Notes: generated by a model from the letters alone, not told the origin. DNA of 64,000 bases from Skeletonema tropicum (GCA_037178625.1 CM074130.1:3410001-3474000), one strand, 5' to 3'. Numbered from the stretch's first letter, positions 51,160 through 63,618 are shown. Made by a program: numbers and translations.

Positions 51160-54100
51160 ATGGAGTACGATCGAGCGCTTTATCGCGTTTACGAGCGCAT
51201 CATTGAAGATTTGAGCATGTCTTCCAATCCTATGGAGGAGCCAACGTCATCATCATCATCATCTCAAATCAACGATCCACAGGTAGCTGTCTTACCGAGC
51301 AGCAGTTCTTCATCGTCGTCTGTAACTAGTCGGGGTAGCAGTAGCTTGCGTCGCAGGCGAGGAAATGGCCAAAATAATACGCAGCAGGTAGTGGAGAATG
51401 ACAGCTCATTATCGAGTAGTGATGTCAACAACACCAATGTAGAAGAAGAGGCATCAGCAGCAGCTACTACCACGAATACAAGCAGGAATAGGCGGAGGAG
51501 AAGGAGGCAGAGACGACGAACAAGACAGAATAGAGCACGACAGCAGCAGCAACAACAAATTCCAACTGGGTTGAATACCAGAAGAACCACACAAGCACAG
51601 ACTGCGCCCTTGCCTTTCATCATGCCGATATGGATGGCCAAGAAAATGAATGCAATGTGCAACACTAATGCCAATTTGGCATATTCTAGAGTTGCTGCTA
51701 ATGACAATAACTACATTACAGGAGCTTGGAGGAATTTTCGTAATCTACTGTCTGGCAGAGGAGGCAATCGTTCCTATGAGAGTGTAGCGACAACGCCAGC
51801 GCAACAATTATCGATATATCAACACTCACCAGGATCCTCTCCTACCAGTCATCATCGTGACTCAAGTGACTATTTAGGACAAACCACGCCCCCAAGAGAT
51901 GTAGAACAAATGTACATTGGAGAAGAGGGGTTGAATCTGAATCTTCCAACGTTGGAAGAAAATAATCATCCAAGCAGCCCTTCATCTAGGAGTAGCGAAG
52001 GACTTCGTCGTCGTACAAGTCCATCCACTCCAACCGGCCGTGCAAGATCAGCTTCTACCAGTCCTACACATCAATCATCTCCTCCGAATTCACCCAATTT
52101 GAGCTCGCCATCATCTTCTTCCACCTCATCATCTGGAGGAGGAGAACGAACAGCAGCAGCTCCGATTTCTCCACCAACTGTGTCATTGACTCAACGAGCA
52201 ATACAGTTACAGATGCGCCAAGCTCGATTGCACTCCTCTCGTGGTGGTGGTGGCTCGAGTGAAATTCACACTGACAGTGACCATGAAAGCGATGACTCAG
52301 GCGCATTATCAAATGATGAATCATCTTCGTCAAATGATGGGGATGATAGTAGTAGTTCCACCACATCCAGTAATAGTGATGAAGCAAACAATGACAGAAA
52401 TGAAACTGGGTGCACTCAGCAAAATATCTATGGGGTGATGCGAATGTCGTTTGTGTTGGGAGTGTTCCACTTGTTTGCACTAACGGCGTTGCATGTTACG
52501 TATATTGGCCCGGCTGCATTTCGAAAGCCGGGAGTGTCTCGCTTGTCATCTGCCAGCCAAAGAGTGAGATCTTTGGTTGGTCGCTTGGATCAACTTCATA
52601 CACCACCTGCTGGAGAGAAGCGTGCGTTTTGGCGCAAATTGGAAGATGAAATAGCGGAAGGTCAAAATACTCCTCCCGCTGATCAAGCGCTAGTCAATTG
52701 CATATCGTATGCATTGTCCACAAGACCAGTCGAAGAACGCAGCCGGTACTATTCAATGTTTGGTGACAGTGATTCGAAGAGGAGGGAGAGACTGTTGGGC
52801 GCGTATGATGATAGTAGTGGTGGTGATGATGATGATGATTTTATCATCAAAGTGGTTGGTGAAGGTATGCACGCAAACAGAGAATTCTTTGCGACTCAAA
52901 GATCCATGGCTGAATCTGAACCAGAACTTGGACCTGAATCAACATCAACTAATACAACAACACCCATTATTGGAATGGATGAGATTGTTCAAATCAAGAT
53001 AATGTATGGAGGGAAGTGTTCTGGTGAGTGTTCGCGTGTTCGTCACGTGGACTACTCAAATACAACGACCGAAGACGATAATTCAGCAACAAATGAAAAG
53101 ATTCGCTTACTTGATAAAGGCTTGAGGGGCAATCCATTCTTGAGGACTAAAAACAATAGACGCAGCGTTGAGGAGATTGACGATGATGTATATTCGTCAC
53201 CAGCATATTGGGAGGAGCCTCATTACCGATTCTCAATGGATGATGCCCTATTATACCTTGACGAGAAATCAGCTTTACTACACAATATCAGTATTGTCAA
53301 TATTACAGTGACTGAAAGATGTCTGAGTACAGGTGAGGATGATGGAAAGTTGACTTTCTTTACTGCAGCTGGCGAGTTTCTATCACCGATTTATGGAATG
53401 GACTCGGTCATTATCAATCAGTTCATGTACGGTATACGTGGGTCGAGTGGATCACTCCAATCGGGTTATCTACAAAATATGGAGACAAAAGAAAGGTGGG
53501 GATGGACAAAGCAACAGCTAGAGTCTTATGAAGGCGACGAATCAGTTGCAGATTGGATTTTGAGAAAGATAGGTGAGTTTTATCTGCTGATTAAGACGAT
53601 TAGTGAAGCCTCTTTCATCTGACCTGTCATCTAACTCCCCTGTTCATCATCTCCTGTTGACAGGAAATTTCATAATGTCATTGCTTGCATTCTTTCTCGT
53701 GACAACTGTGACATCACTCATCGTGAGAGTATTGACGTCCTCTGGAGTCGTCCTAATGTTTCCTCTGTTCTCGTTCTTCCGATCCTTGGGAATTAGGTAA
53801 GTCCTACCATACAAATTCTCAGCTCTCAGCGATTATGCCCAAGTTTTCAAACACTAACAATTTGCACAACTTTATTTTATCAAAAGGGGAGCGGACGAGC
53901 GCATTCTAGCCTTGAGCTATCCTTGGATTGGTTCTGCTCGTACGGCTGTAGCAAGACGCCAAATCCACCCTCAAAGCCATCTCATTTGGGCTCATGTGTC
54001 GAAGATTCTACTCTATTACGTCATGTACGAGGCTTGTCAGGCAGCCTGGAGTGTTGTGGTGTATGCAAAAAGCATTCCAGAAGCTCTGCCGGTTTGGATC

Positions 54101-54517
54101 TATGGGATGGCTATGATACTTGAGTACTTCAGTATGGTGTTTGTTCGAACAGCGTTGAGTGCTCACTTCTTCCCGAGAGTGTGTTTGCTATACTTTGTGG
54201 GCTATCATCTCTACTTTTATAGCATCCCTTACGGGTTCTTTGACGTGGCACTGATCCCACTTTTCTTGTTCCTATGTCATGCGATGCTATACACGATCCT
54301 AGCATTTGAAGTATCCAGCGCAGCAAGTGGCGTCATCAGTGTGGAAACCCCCCGTGAAGTGTACAACAAGCTCTCGTGGCCGGAATGGACAGCTCAATTG
54401 CCTTCTGAATGGACCATATTTTTGCCTCTAAATGCTCGGCACATTCCCGTGCACGATACAGTTGCAGATGAGGTGAATGACACACAACGAAATGACGCTT
54501 CAGCAAATGAAATATAG
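51160..54517 (+). CDS. Membralin-like multispanning ER membrane protein, three exons
   Basis: Exons 51160-53572, 53664-53796 and 53887-54517; introns of 91 and 90 bp, GT-AG, preserving one frame of 1058 residues. Residues 1 to about 425 are Ser/Arg/Gln-rich and disordered, with the basic run RNRRRRRRQRRR. The first membrane span is about 431-452. A long lumenal region follows with several Asn-x-Ser/Thr sites and cysteines. The final third has several spans, completed by exons 2 and 3: MSLLAFFLVTTVTSLIVRVL, VCLLYFVGYHLYFYSIPYGFFDVALIPLFLFLCHAMLYTIL. This layout and the terminal Y-rich spans match membralin (TMEM259), an ER-associated degradation factor. Confidence 0.75.
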
Positions 54518-54603
54518 AATAAATGATTTGATTTAGACAACGTTCTTTAACAATAATATTTACATGCCAACATTCATTCGCCACTACAAATCCAAAACCC
54601 TCG

Positions 54604-57600
54604 TTACAAATGCGCAGCAAGATTTTTCAGAGCCGTTTTCATCAATAGAGCAGCTGGAGTGCCGTCATCTTGGGTATCATCGTCGTCATCATCATCAACG
54701 CCATCTTTTGCAAATGTTGCTTTCGTCAGAGCCGTCATTACTCCTTCGTTCTTCGCCATGATGTGTCGAGTAGATGCCTCCTTTGACAACCGCTCAAGCG
54801 CTGCTATTGCGCAAGTTTTTACCTCGTCATCGTTAATACCATCGAGTAAGGCCAAGGTCGCGAGTGCATCCAGTAATCCGTCGTGTTGTACCATGGCCTG
54901 TCTATTTTCGGCCAACGTTGCTTGCATCTTCAGAGCCTCAGCAATACACGTAGTTTTAGTCCATTGTGATGCGGTAGTAAGTGCTTTGAGCAGCCTTCCA
55001 TGACAAGGCATAGGATGGTGTATGTCTGCAGATAACCATTCTAACGCCCTAGCCGAGTAGGCACGGACATCTGCGCTGTAGTCCGTTATTACTGAATGCG
55101 CAAGAGAAGTTAGTAGCTTTGAGTGGTTGCCCATATTCTCAATGGTGTCGTCTGAGTTGTTCCTTGCCATGTTGAAAAGGGCTTCCGCTGCATTGACTCT
55201 AGCTTCGTCGATCGGATCATTAAGCAGAACCTTTCGGAGAGCCTCAAGAATGCCACCATCACAATGTCTTGTCATGACTGCAGTGTTTGCATAAGTGCAA
55301 GCCAACGTGAATAGAGCGGCAGATGCATAACGTCTAGTAAACGGTGAAACATCGGATAGTAGATGTACAAGTGTGTCAAGGAGATGGTCTTGATTCACCA
55401 TATGGACCTTATTTTCTTCCGCGTAAGCCTGTGTGTCGACAAGGAAACATTCCCAAGATAGAATAAGAGGGTGTGTGTAATGGGAATAAGGTTACGACGT
55501 AAAAAATGTCCGAGATAAACTTACCAAGTTCATCAATACAATAGCAGCATGTTCACGTGCTTCTTCGATTGGGTCATGATTGGCAATATTGATGACTGCA
55601 TCCAATAGGCCTGGGTGATATACCAAAAGGATTTTGTTTTCCTCTGCACATGCCAAGTTGACGATGACTGCGATTGCATCAACTCTTGCAGATATTTCGT
55701 TCTCGTCATTCGAATCGGCTGCCTTTTTCATTCTGTACAGAAGGGAGTCAACTAAACCAGGTTGTTGGGCCAGCAATTCCATCGCAGATAGTACACGGGA
55801 GAAGTATCGCAAAATTTTGAGCACTTTTTGGATCGCAAGATCACACACAAATTCATTATCTTGATCGGACAGAAAAGACGCCTCGGAATCAACAGACTTT
55901 GACACTTTCTGCGGTTCTCGGAATTGGAAGATATCCTCCTCAACAACACTGCTACGAAATGTCGGGTCTTCGGACTCTTCTTCTTCTTCTTCCACTTTAT
56001 CTAACCTCTGCCCATACTCTTGGTCTGCCGAGAAATTGTCGGTATAATCTGACTGGCGTCTATTATTATCAGACCATTCAGAGTTAGAGCCTCTGCTAGA
56101 CCAATCATCGTTAGTAACACCCGAATGGCGTTTGTTTTCGTTGTGATCAACGACATCTGATTCACGCCTGCCTCCCCAATCTTCGTCTGTAACTTCTGAT
56201 TGACGCTTCTGAGGAAGATACGAGTCTTCTGAATCACCGTTGCTGACTGCATATACGTCAGTGGTTTGAACTGATTCGCCTAACGGTCTAATCTGGGGTG
56301 CACTACCGCTGAATCCCCCACCTACATCAAACTCATCACTACCAATGTCTTTCGCGTCCTCTACGCCAGGACGGTACGCGATTTCGTCGTCCTCCTCCTC
56401 CACTTTGTTTCTATTGATAAGAAATGAATCGGTGACTTGAGCTGATTCGTTCAGTGGTCTAATCTCGGGCGCGCTACCGTTGAAACCTCCACCTACATCA
56501 AATGCACCATTATTTATGTCATTCTGGTTGTCCTGATGATCACTTACACTGATCTCCTCCTTCCTAGGATGATCAGTGATTTTCTCTTCCTCATCATACC
56601 CAGCGTCATATGTGTCAGAGGCTTGAACTGATTCCCCCCACGGTCTGATCTGAGGTGCACTGCCACTGAATCCACCACCCACATCAAAGTCACTCTCCTT
56701 CTGTTCTATCGATTGATGATCGCTCTCTTCATCACGCAAGTAATCGTTTTCATCTGAAAAGGGATTGTCTTCAGATTCGGGATATACAAAGGACCCTTGC
56801 ATAGATGAGCCTCCGTACTCATTGCTCTGAGAATCTAGCACCATGGTCGCAGGATCAAATACAGGAACACCATCTCGGATTTCGTTCACAAGACTGTTCT
56901 GACCAACATTTTCAGAAACGTCATCGGTGCTACTAACACTACCACTGCCACCACCACGAATGTGCATCACCTCGTTTTCTTCTTTGAATTCATCGATGTC
57001 CGATTTAAGTGTAAGCCCAGACATGCGGGTGGGCCTGCTAGTACTTTCAACTTGAAAGCCAACATTATTTGAAGTTGCCGCGACCATCGGCCCAGCCACG
57101 TTATTGTGTGCAGGCACCAACCGCGTTAATCCCTCAGACTCATCTGTTAGCCTCCTCATTGCTTCATCTGCGTTTGTCAGATCTCTCCTAATTGTATCGT
57201 CAGCAATTTCAGCTGATCTGCGTCTTGGATTGCCTACAGGCTTGTATGGTGCCAAAGCACCATCAGATGTGTTTCCCCCCGTAGTTGGAGCAGGCATGGT
57301 GGCTTCCTCCCTTAATTCGATTGGTTTCAGAATAAGTCCCTGATTATGATTTTGTTGTTCTGTTTGATCTGCCTGTGCTACGTTATTCGGCTCATGTGTT
57401 GCCCTGTTCATCTGCTCAAAGTATTCTCCAGTGCCTGAAGGAATCTGAACCGACTCGGCTGAAGATTCGTCCGAGTCGCCGTAGGTAAACCGACGCGGTT
57501 CATTCAATGGATCAACAGGTTCCATAAATGGGTTGTTGTTCAATGAATTGTCACCTTCCAATAAATCCCTTTTCTCCTCAGCACTCGACAGATCCTCCTC

Positions 57601-58128
57601 TGCTGTGCTCCGGTTCCCTGTGCTCTCTCTACTCTTATCAACAGCAACAGAATGCTTACCAGGCAAGGGGGAGCGTATCATCTCCACAATTAGAGGAAGT
57701 AGTGAATCACAGATCTCGTGAAATGACTGAGCTAGGCGCGCTCTCCCTGCTCTGTATACCATCTCCAACGCAGAGCAGATGTACCCCACTTCATCACTGC
57801 CTGGATCTATGCACATGGCATATGCCAGTTTCTGCAGTAAGATGTGATCGGCTCGTAAATCGAGTTCCTCGTCATGAAGAACATCGTCATCATGATCGAA
57901 TTCATCTAGCGCGGCCTGTATGGCCATTAAACGCACTTCTCGGGGGGCAATGGCGGAATTGAGGTCATAGAGGATCAGCTTTAGGACGTCTAATCGGTTC
58001 TGGTCATTTGCATCGTAGTAATAGTCTTCGTCGTTGGGGTTGAGCGGGTCTGCGTAGAGTTGACCCTGCTGTCCACTGGCTTCTGACCAAACGCTGCGAC
58101 TGGACGCCTGACCGTAATAAGACGACAT
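54604..58128 (-). CDS. Armadillo-repeat protein with long acidic linker, one intron
   Basis: Exons 55525-58128 and 54604-55428; the 96-bp intron (GTAAGT...CAG) falls inside an armadillo repeat, giving VLMNL-AYAEENKVHMV across the junction. The product has 1142 residues. The N-terminus (about 40-170) is helical and repeat-like. About 180-760 is acidic, Ser/Asn-rich linker with three copies of DVGGGF(S/N)GSAP(Q/E)IRP at 482, 544 and 601. The C-terminus (about 780-1140) is armadillo repeats (ILVNLACAEENK / ALFTLACTYANT / ALFNMARNN). The start is the ATG at 58128. Function unknown; a protein-binding scaffold is likely. Confidence 0.75.
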
Positions 58129-59210
58129 GCTGCTGTTGAAAACGGGATAGCTTGGAGGATTAACTGCGATCACTATTCCAGAGAGGAGAACCAAAAACTA
58201 AGAAGTAAAGCCTCTGGAGCAGCCCGAAGGAAGAACTTTCTCTACAACACAAATAAATGCGCGTCCCGCAATGTGGTCTATGTCTTCGAGTTCCCTGCCC
58301 TGCAGTGCCGCCGATTCAGGCCCTTTGCCTTCTTGTGTGAGCGGCGAGTGCATAAGTATGGCGTGGGCTGGTGGGATGTGGGAGAATGTTTGTTCCCAAA
58401 TCCAAGGCCAAATGCCAAAAGCGTGCAAATGACTCTTTGAATTCGTGGAAAAAGTCATTGAGGTGGCTGCTAAGTTAGCAAGAATCTTTCTCCTGCCAGT
58501 TCAACATGTGGAACTTTCATTCATCCAACATGAGGTAAGTAAGAAGATACATCTATGCTAAAAGGTATCTCCTGTCGAGGCAGGCAGGTTTGGTCTTCAC
58601 GAATAGGTTCATATACAAATCTCTCCATGGGCTCCCCCATGATTAATGGAGAAAGTATACTTCTACTTCTGCACCTTCACAGCAAAATGCGTCTTGTATT
58701 CTTTGTACAGTTACAGTTCTCCATTTCGCACTTATTTAGTTTGAGATTTCCTTTGATTTACTATCTAGGCTTTAATTGTCATCAATAAGCTAAGCGTAGC
58801 CTCCAGATGTATTTACAATAGATGTGCGAGTAGTATCATCAGGCCATCTTCAGAATCTTGCAAACGACGCTGTTTCTATAAGCTCTGTTGTGATTTAGCT
58901 TTGCATGCAGGCTCTGCTTGTTCTTGCCACGCTTTGGTACCATCCATTTGGAGTACTCGCTGCCTGGGACATTAAAATCACAACACACAGTTAGATTGTC
59001 ACATTTTATCCATGATTCGTATCCTTAGTCTTATTCAGTATATATACACTGTAAAAAACAACTTATCTTAACATCTAAACAAAATGATTCATTCCAAATT
59101 TTAGTGCACGCTACTTCTCTTTCAGACCATAGCACAGCCGTTGTGTATCCCTCTCTCTACCGGGCTCGAAATCTTACTCAGATACCGAACCCGTCGATCT
59201 TTCATCCTCT
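58129..59210. other. Long spacer with one possible orphan exon
   Basis: No complete gene is seen in 1082 bp. On the minus strand, 58839-58963 reads as a coherent basic tail (YSKWMVPKRGKNKQ...AYRNSVVCKILKMA) ending in TGA and preceded by a good acceptor (CCCAG). No partner exon was found. The rest probably holds promoter and 3' UTR sequence of the armadillo and cold-shock genes. Confidence 0.4.
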
Positions 59211-59453
59211 TCAATAATTCCTACGACGCCTTGGCGTACCATCTCCGTTCCCGACAACATTGGCAGCACTGTACTTTTGCTTCACGTCATCGAAGACCTT
59301 ATCGAAAGTAACAGTTTCCCCATCATTCAACGACTTGTATCCATCTTTGAGGATGGCTGAGAAGTGTACAAATACATCCTCCGATCCGTCGTCAGGGGTG
59401 ATGAAGCCGAAGCCTTTGTCGCTGAAGAACTTCACTGTGCCGTTGAGAGACAT
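59211..59453 (-). CDS. CSP: Cold-shock domain protein
   Basis: 80 residues, essentially a single bacterial-type cold-shock domain: [15 protein letters not shown] (RNP1 KGFGFI) and DVFVHFSAI (RNP2 VFVHF), then [11 protein letters not shown] and a short Arg tail (PRRRRNY). Such proteins bind single-stranded RNA or DNA and melt secondary structure; in eukaryotic algae they act as RNA chaperones. No targeting peptide is visible, so a cytosolic or nuclear site is likely. ATG at 59453. Confidence 0.94.
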   Translation of the reverse strand: MSLNGTVKFFSDKGFGFITPDDGSEDVFVHFSAILKDGYKSLNDGETVTFDKVFDDVKQKYSAANVVGNGDGTPRRRRNY

Positions 59454-59734
59454 GATATTTGAAAAATTATGAAAGATATTGGTGGTTGGGTCTATCCAGA
59501 TGGTCGGTGATGTTGATGTGATGACAATGATGCTGTGCTACTTCCAGAACGCAAAGAGGAGACGCAATCAACTAAAAAAGTGGATCGAGAAGGAGAAGGG
59601 TGGAACCGCGAATGGGACAGCTGCATTTTCTCGCTTGAGAGAATAGAACACAACCAGAATTTTGTTTTGCAAAAATTAGCTCCTCAAATTTAGCGTCTTC
59701 GTGCATGTTATGGTTCATAATTTAAACCCATTGA

Positions 59735-61381
59735 TCACGCAAACTCTATCTCAACATCTGCTGCTGCATCTCTATCTACCTTCAGATAGGGATTGTCAGC
59801 AACAGGTCGGAACAAGAATCCAACAACAGCATAAAACACAAGTGTACCCAGTTCCGTCACGAAGTATCGCAGCCACGTTTGCCGGTATCCCAGACATGTA
59901 GCGAACAAGTAGACCGCAATCCGTGTGAAATATATATACACCAACACGAGGAGGTAGAACGATCGGAACTGTTTCAATTTCTGTAATGTACGCGCTGCCT
60001 CGGCCGTCGCTGGAGCTTCTGATTCCACGTCGCTAATTGCATTAGATGTGGTTTGTTGGTTGCCATTTTCTGCACGTTCTGTCTCTGCTTCTATTGTTGT
60101 CTCGAAGGAGTTTATTTGCCACACGATAGGAATCAATACTGCGCAACAACACAATATATCAACAAAGTGTAATACTGCAGACCAGTCTTCGTAAAGTCTC
60201 TCTCCCTCGGTCTCTTGCGATAAGACGACGACAGCTACATTGTCGATGATCTGCAGAACTAAAACTGCCCATATTATTCTCTTTTCCTTTTCATTCAGAA
60301 ATGGTTTCACGAGTGACCAACCGCTACCAATTAGTAGAATGACTGTGAACATGAATGTTCCTTTGATGAATGACATCGTAAAATAAACAGCTGACAAGAA
60401 TTCAGCATGCCCATTCATTTTGATAGAATGATACCTTGTTGCCTCAAAGAAGACAGTCAAAACCTTTAATCCAAGCAACACAGTCATCAGATGATGAATT
60501 GCATGCACAGCTGGTCTACTTTGTCCCCCATTTCGTGGAGACCATATCGGATCACGTCCAAGCCTAATGTTGCGAATATTTAGTGCCCATAGAATGAAAC
60601 ACAAACCGTATGATACGCTGAAGTAGGTATACATTGTAGGTAGCTTCATTTCACCTGCTGTCAGATAGGAGGGATTGCCATACGTATCGTAGTTTTTAAA
60701 GTGCAAGTCAAGCTCAAATGAAGAACGGATTTCCATTTCAATATTCTTGTCATCATCACCACGGGGACAAAGTTGAAACAAAAGAAAGTAGAGCCCTTCA
60801 TCAGCAGGAGTTGTGAAACTATGCGTAATTGTTGGTGTATTTGGCTTCCAGGTCTTCTCCGGATTGTTCATGGAAATGTAGATGCCATTGTTGCCAACAT
60901 CTTCTGGTTGTAAGTTGTCTTTTTCATTCTCTTCAAAAATAACTTGAAACTTATCATCCTCTAACAACACATCGTCATCATCCGCTTTATTTGTATTTGA
61001 GGGATGCACATAATTATTGTCCCGATGAGATTCAAAAGCGCAATAGGAAGGCTTTTCCAACACGGTCTCATAGAATTTGGAGAAGTCACTTTCAGAATCG
61101 AAACGCTTGAGGTAGAACCCCGCTTCGACATATTTCAAAGCCTCCTTTCCATCAATGTTGGTTTTTTTCCTCTTTGATGCTTTTCCGATAGTGAGCTCAA
61201 AGTCGAATATGGTCAGATTATAAACACCACCAGTTAGAAAGCCAAATGGAGCTCCTATGGGGCCAATCAAATGACGTAAATCTTCTTTTGTTTTAAACGT
61301 GTGCTTCGTAGCGGCGACATAGTTGAGGACGTATGAAGCAGCAGCAAATATGCGCAACAATGTCCACGTATTATATTTCAT
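59735..61381 (-). CDS. GPR107/GPR108-type seven-span GOLD-domain membrane protein
   Basis: 548 residues. A signal peptide (MKYNTWTLLRIFAAASYVLNYVAA) leads to a lumenal beta-rich region (about 25-255) ending in a GOLD-like segment (NNPEKTWKPNTPTITHSF...GLYFLLFQLCP). Seven hydrophobic spans follow from about 257 (MYTYFSVSYGLCFILWALNI; AVHAIHHLMTVLLGLKVLTV; RIIWAVLVLQIIDNVAVVVL; QTWLRYFVTELGTLVFYAVVGFLFRP). The order signal, GOLD and lung-7-TM fits GPR107/GPR108/TMEM87 (CAND6/7 in plants), Golgi proteins in trafficking. The RPVADNPY end is typical. Confidence 0.87.
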   Translation of the reverse strand: MKYNTWTLLRIFAAASYVLNYVAATKHTFKTKEDLRHLIGPIGAPFGFLTGGVYNLTIFDFELTIGKASKRKKTNIDGKEALKYVEAGFYLKRFDSESDFSKFYETVLEKPSYCAFESHRDNNYVHPSNTNKADDDDVLLEDDKFQVIFEENEKDNLQPEDVGNNGIYISMNNPEKTWKPNTPTITHSFTTPADEGLYFLLFQLCPRGDDDKNIEMEIRSSFELDLHFKNYDTYGNPSYLTAGEMKLPTMYTYFSVSYGLCFILWALNIRNIRLGRDPIWSPRNGGQSRPAVHAIHHLMTVLLGLKVLTVFFEATRYHSIKMNGHAEFLSAVYFTMSFIKGTFMFTVILLIGSGWSLVKPFLNEKEKRIIWAVLVLQIIDNVAVVVLSQETEGERLYEDWSAVLHFVDILCCCAVLIPIVWQINSFETTIEAETERAENGNQQTTSNAISDVESEAPATAEAARTLQKLKQFRSFYLLVLVYIYFTRIAVYLFATCLGYRQTWLRYFVTELGTLVFYAVVGFLFRPVADNPYLKVDRDAAADVEIEFA

Positions 61382-61725
61382 CTTTCATCCGATGTCGTTC
61401 CTACAATTCTTCCACGCAATGAGTCGATACGCGAACGCCAACTATGCCAACGCCTGCAGGAGAGTAGGAGTACGATGGAAAGATTTTGTTATGGAGTTAT
61501 CGCCGAATGAAGCCAAGCTAGCCACAGGGAAAGACGGAGAAGGAAGGCAAGGGATGAGAAAGGAAGTCCAATGGTTGTATTTGCACCATTTGCTACCATT
61601 TTTGCAATAAACCCTAGCTTTGTTGCCACAATTATTTGAGTAATGCCTTTTTGTATTACATGATTATGAACCTATTTATGGTAACATTTTTCCTCGCCTC
61701 TGCTATATTGCACTTTTGTCAAATA
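61382..61725. other. Spacer, no gene seen
   Basis: A plus-strand frame crosses it, but it overlaps the start of the GPR107-like gene and has no family feature. It is likely promoter of that gene plus the 3' flank of the next. Confidence 0.45.
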
Positions 61726-62574
61726 TTAAACAGTAAGCTTCGCCGCCTTCAACACCTTTGTGGCATCCTTATCCGCCTTGCTGCAGTTTAACTTGGTTGC
61801 CCACTTCTGCAGAGCTCTCAAATCTTTCTCAGTTTTGGTCCCTCCCCCCTCAGCTTTGATCAGGGCAGCCTTTTGCTTCTCAATTGCCTTTAGCAAGTCA
61901 TCCCTCAACTCCTCAGAGGTTTTCTTGGATAGATTTTGAAATGATGGAGCTGTTTTGTGGTTGCGACAGTCTTTGAACTTTCCTACATTCTCCCCCGAAG
62001 TGCAAATGTACACACCTGGAAATCCATCAAGGGCGTCGTAACCCTTGGGCGTAGAGGAGGGTATGGTTGACGGTTCAGGCCAAGTATAGACATACCACCA
62101 TCGTGCTAGGAGAGATTGGATGAGTTTTCCCTTATCACAATTAGCGTATAGTTCCGTGGAGGCTGAGACGTAAGAAGATGAAGCTGCTGCTGATTTGGGC
62201 GCCGCTTTTTTCGTAGCAGCTGGCTTCTTCTTGGCCGATGTCGCTTTCTTTTTTGGTGCGGCCTTCGCCTTTGTCTTGTTAGCTTTTGATTTTGCTGCTG
62301 GCTTTTTGGCCGCCTTCTTTTTTTCGGGGGGAGATTTTAATTTCGAAAGTGGAACGTCATCGCTATCGTCGCTATCATAATCTCCATCCTCATCGTCATC
62401 ATCATCGTCGTCCTCTACAATGAAATCATCATTGTCTTCCTCCTCGGCAGGTTCATCTGATGCTGACGCCTCGTCATCAAATTCGGCCTCGCTGCTGTCG
62501 TCGTCTTTCGGGCGTGATCGCTTGCCCTTTGCAAGATCCTTCAATGGGATGTCATCGTCTTCTGATGAACTCAT
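61726..62574 (-). CDS. Chromatin-like protein: acidic N-terminus, H1-like Lys/Ala stretch, unknown C-terminal domain
   Basis: 282 residues. Residues 1-75 are Asp/Glu/Ser-rich with two similar short motifs (DIPLKDL and DVPLSKL). Residues about 80-128 are a Lys/Ala/Pro tract of the linker-histone-tail type. The C-terminal half is folded-looking: LIQSLLARWWYVYTWPEP, GYDALDGFPGVYIC, RNHKTAPSFQNLSKKTSEELRDDLLKAIEKQ. I do not recognise this domain. Composition suggests a nuclear DNA- or histone-binding protein. ATG at 62574. Confidence 0.7.
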   Translation of the reverse strand: MSSSEDDDIPLKDLAKGKRSRPKDDDSSEAEFDDEASASDEPAEEEDNDDFIVEDDDDDDDEDGDYDSDDSDDVPLSKLKSPPEKKKAAKKPAAKSKANKTKAKAAPKKKATSAKKKPAATKKAAPKSAAASSSYVSASTELYANCDKGKLIQSLLARWWYVYTWPEPSTIPSSTPKGYDALDGFPGVYICTSGENVGKFKDCRNHKTAPSFQNLSKKTSEELRDDLLKAIEKQKAALIKAEGGGTKTEKDLRALQKWATKLNCSKADKDATKVLKAAKLTV

Positions 62575-62829
62575 CGTCGTCCTCTAGAGAGCAGGTAGTG
62601 TAGCATAGGCGTCAAGGTCAATGTCAATGGTACTTACCATACTTGTGATGGTGAAGATCCCGTGAGATCCCGTGGTTCGTGGTTTCAAAAAAATCATTTT
62701 TCATGCGCGCTCCAAAATCCGCTCCCGCCATAAATGTCGACATATGACATGTCGATTTTTCATCAACTCACCTATCTCGCCTCACTGACATACTTGCAGT
62801 AACAACAACACTTCGCCTAACGAACAACC

Positions 62830-63618
62830 ATGTTCATGTCAATTCGAGCCGTTTGTATCTATGCCAGTCTCATCTACCATGGCGTGGCTGGTTTCAGTCC
62901 ATCATCTCGCGGCAGCGTTGTGTTACCGCGCACAGCAAGTGCATCATTTAGATTGAATTCCATGTCACCCGATGATCAAGATAAATTCAACAACATGCCG
63001 CCACCAATTCCAAGGCCGGATCCCTCAATATTGATCTCTGCACAAGATGATTCTACGCAACAAAATGCTGTGTTTGCCATTACGGCTGCTATAGCCTTGG
63101 GTACATGTATCATTGTCAGCTTACTGAACGGGCTTGAATCTATTCTACCTGCTGGGTGGTTTGCGGCATGGAGGGATTACACATGGCCAGCTGGGCTTGG
63201 TTTGATATTCATGGCTGCAGGAGTGTCTCATTTTACTGTTGCCGACGCGTTCTGTAGAATAGTTCCACCAAAGGGAACTTGGGGGGGACTGTGGCAAGTT
63301 CCTGCTCCTTTGGCGGAAGAACTAGGGCTTTCCTATGCAGAGTATCACACTTACTGGACCGGAATTGCCGAAGCAGCTGGTGGTTTACTTCTTGTTGGTT
63401 CTGGCGTGGGCATATTCGATGTTGACGTTAGGATTCCTGCTGGATTGTTAGGACTCTTGGTGTTCGCTATCACTCCTGCCAACATTTACATGTACACCCA
63501 TGACGCAGAAATGGAAAATGGCATCCCACCGATTCCATACCCAAACGGCCACTATGGCAGGGCTGTTGCTCAAATGGTGCTGTTGGCTTTCTTTTGGAAG
63601 CTTACATTTCATTATTAG
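62830..63618 (+). CDS. Plastid DoxX-like membrane protein
   Basis: 262 residues. The signal peptide ends in GVAGF-SPSS (plastid motif). After a Pro-rich segment there are four or five hydrophobic spans: [86 protein letters not shown] and [16 protein letters not shown]. The GxSHF and [10 protein letters not shown] motifs match the DoxX-like family, small redox/quinone-associated membrane proteins of unclear function. ATG at 62830 in a good context (accATG). Confidence 0.8.
   Translation: MFMSIRAVCIYASLIYHGVAGFSPSSRGSVVLPRTASASFRLNSMSPDDQDKFNNMPPPIPRPDPSILISAQDDSTQQNAVFAITAAIALGTCIIVSLLNGLESILPAGWFAAWRDYTWPAGLGLIFMAAGVSHFTVADAFCRIVPPKGTWGGLWQVPAPLAEELGLSYAEYHTYWTGIAEAAGGLLLVGSGVGIFDVDVRIPAGLLGLLVFAITPANIYMYTHDAEMENGIPPIPYPNGHYGRAVAQMVLLAFFWKLTFHY

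Noticed and set aside
58128..58194. Longer start for the armadillo protein
   Set aside because: The extension begins at TTG; first ATG is 58128.
61323..61610. 95-codon plus-strand frame
   Set aside because: It overlaps the start of the GPR107-like gene antisense and shows no family feature.
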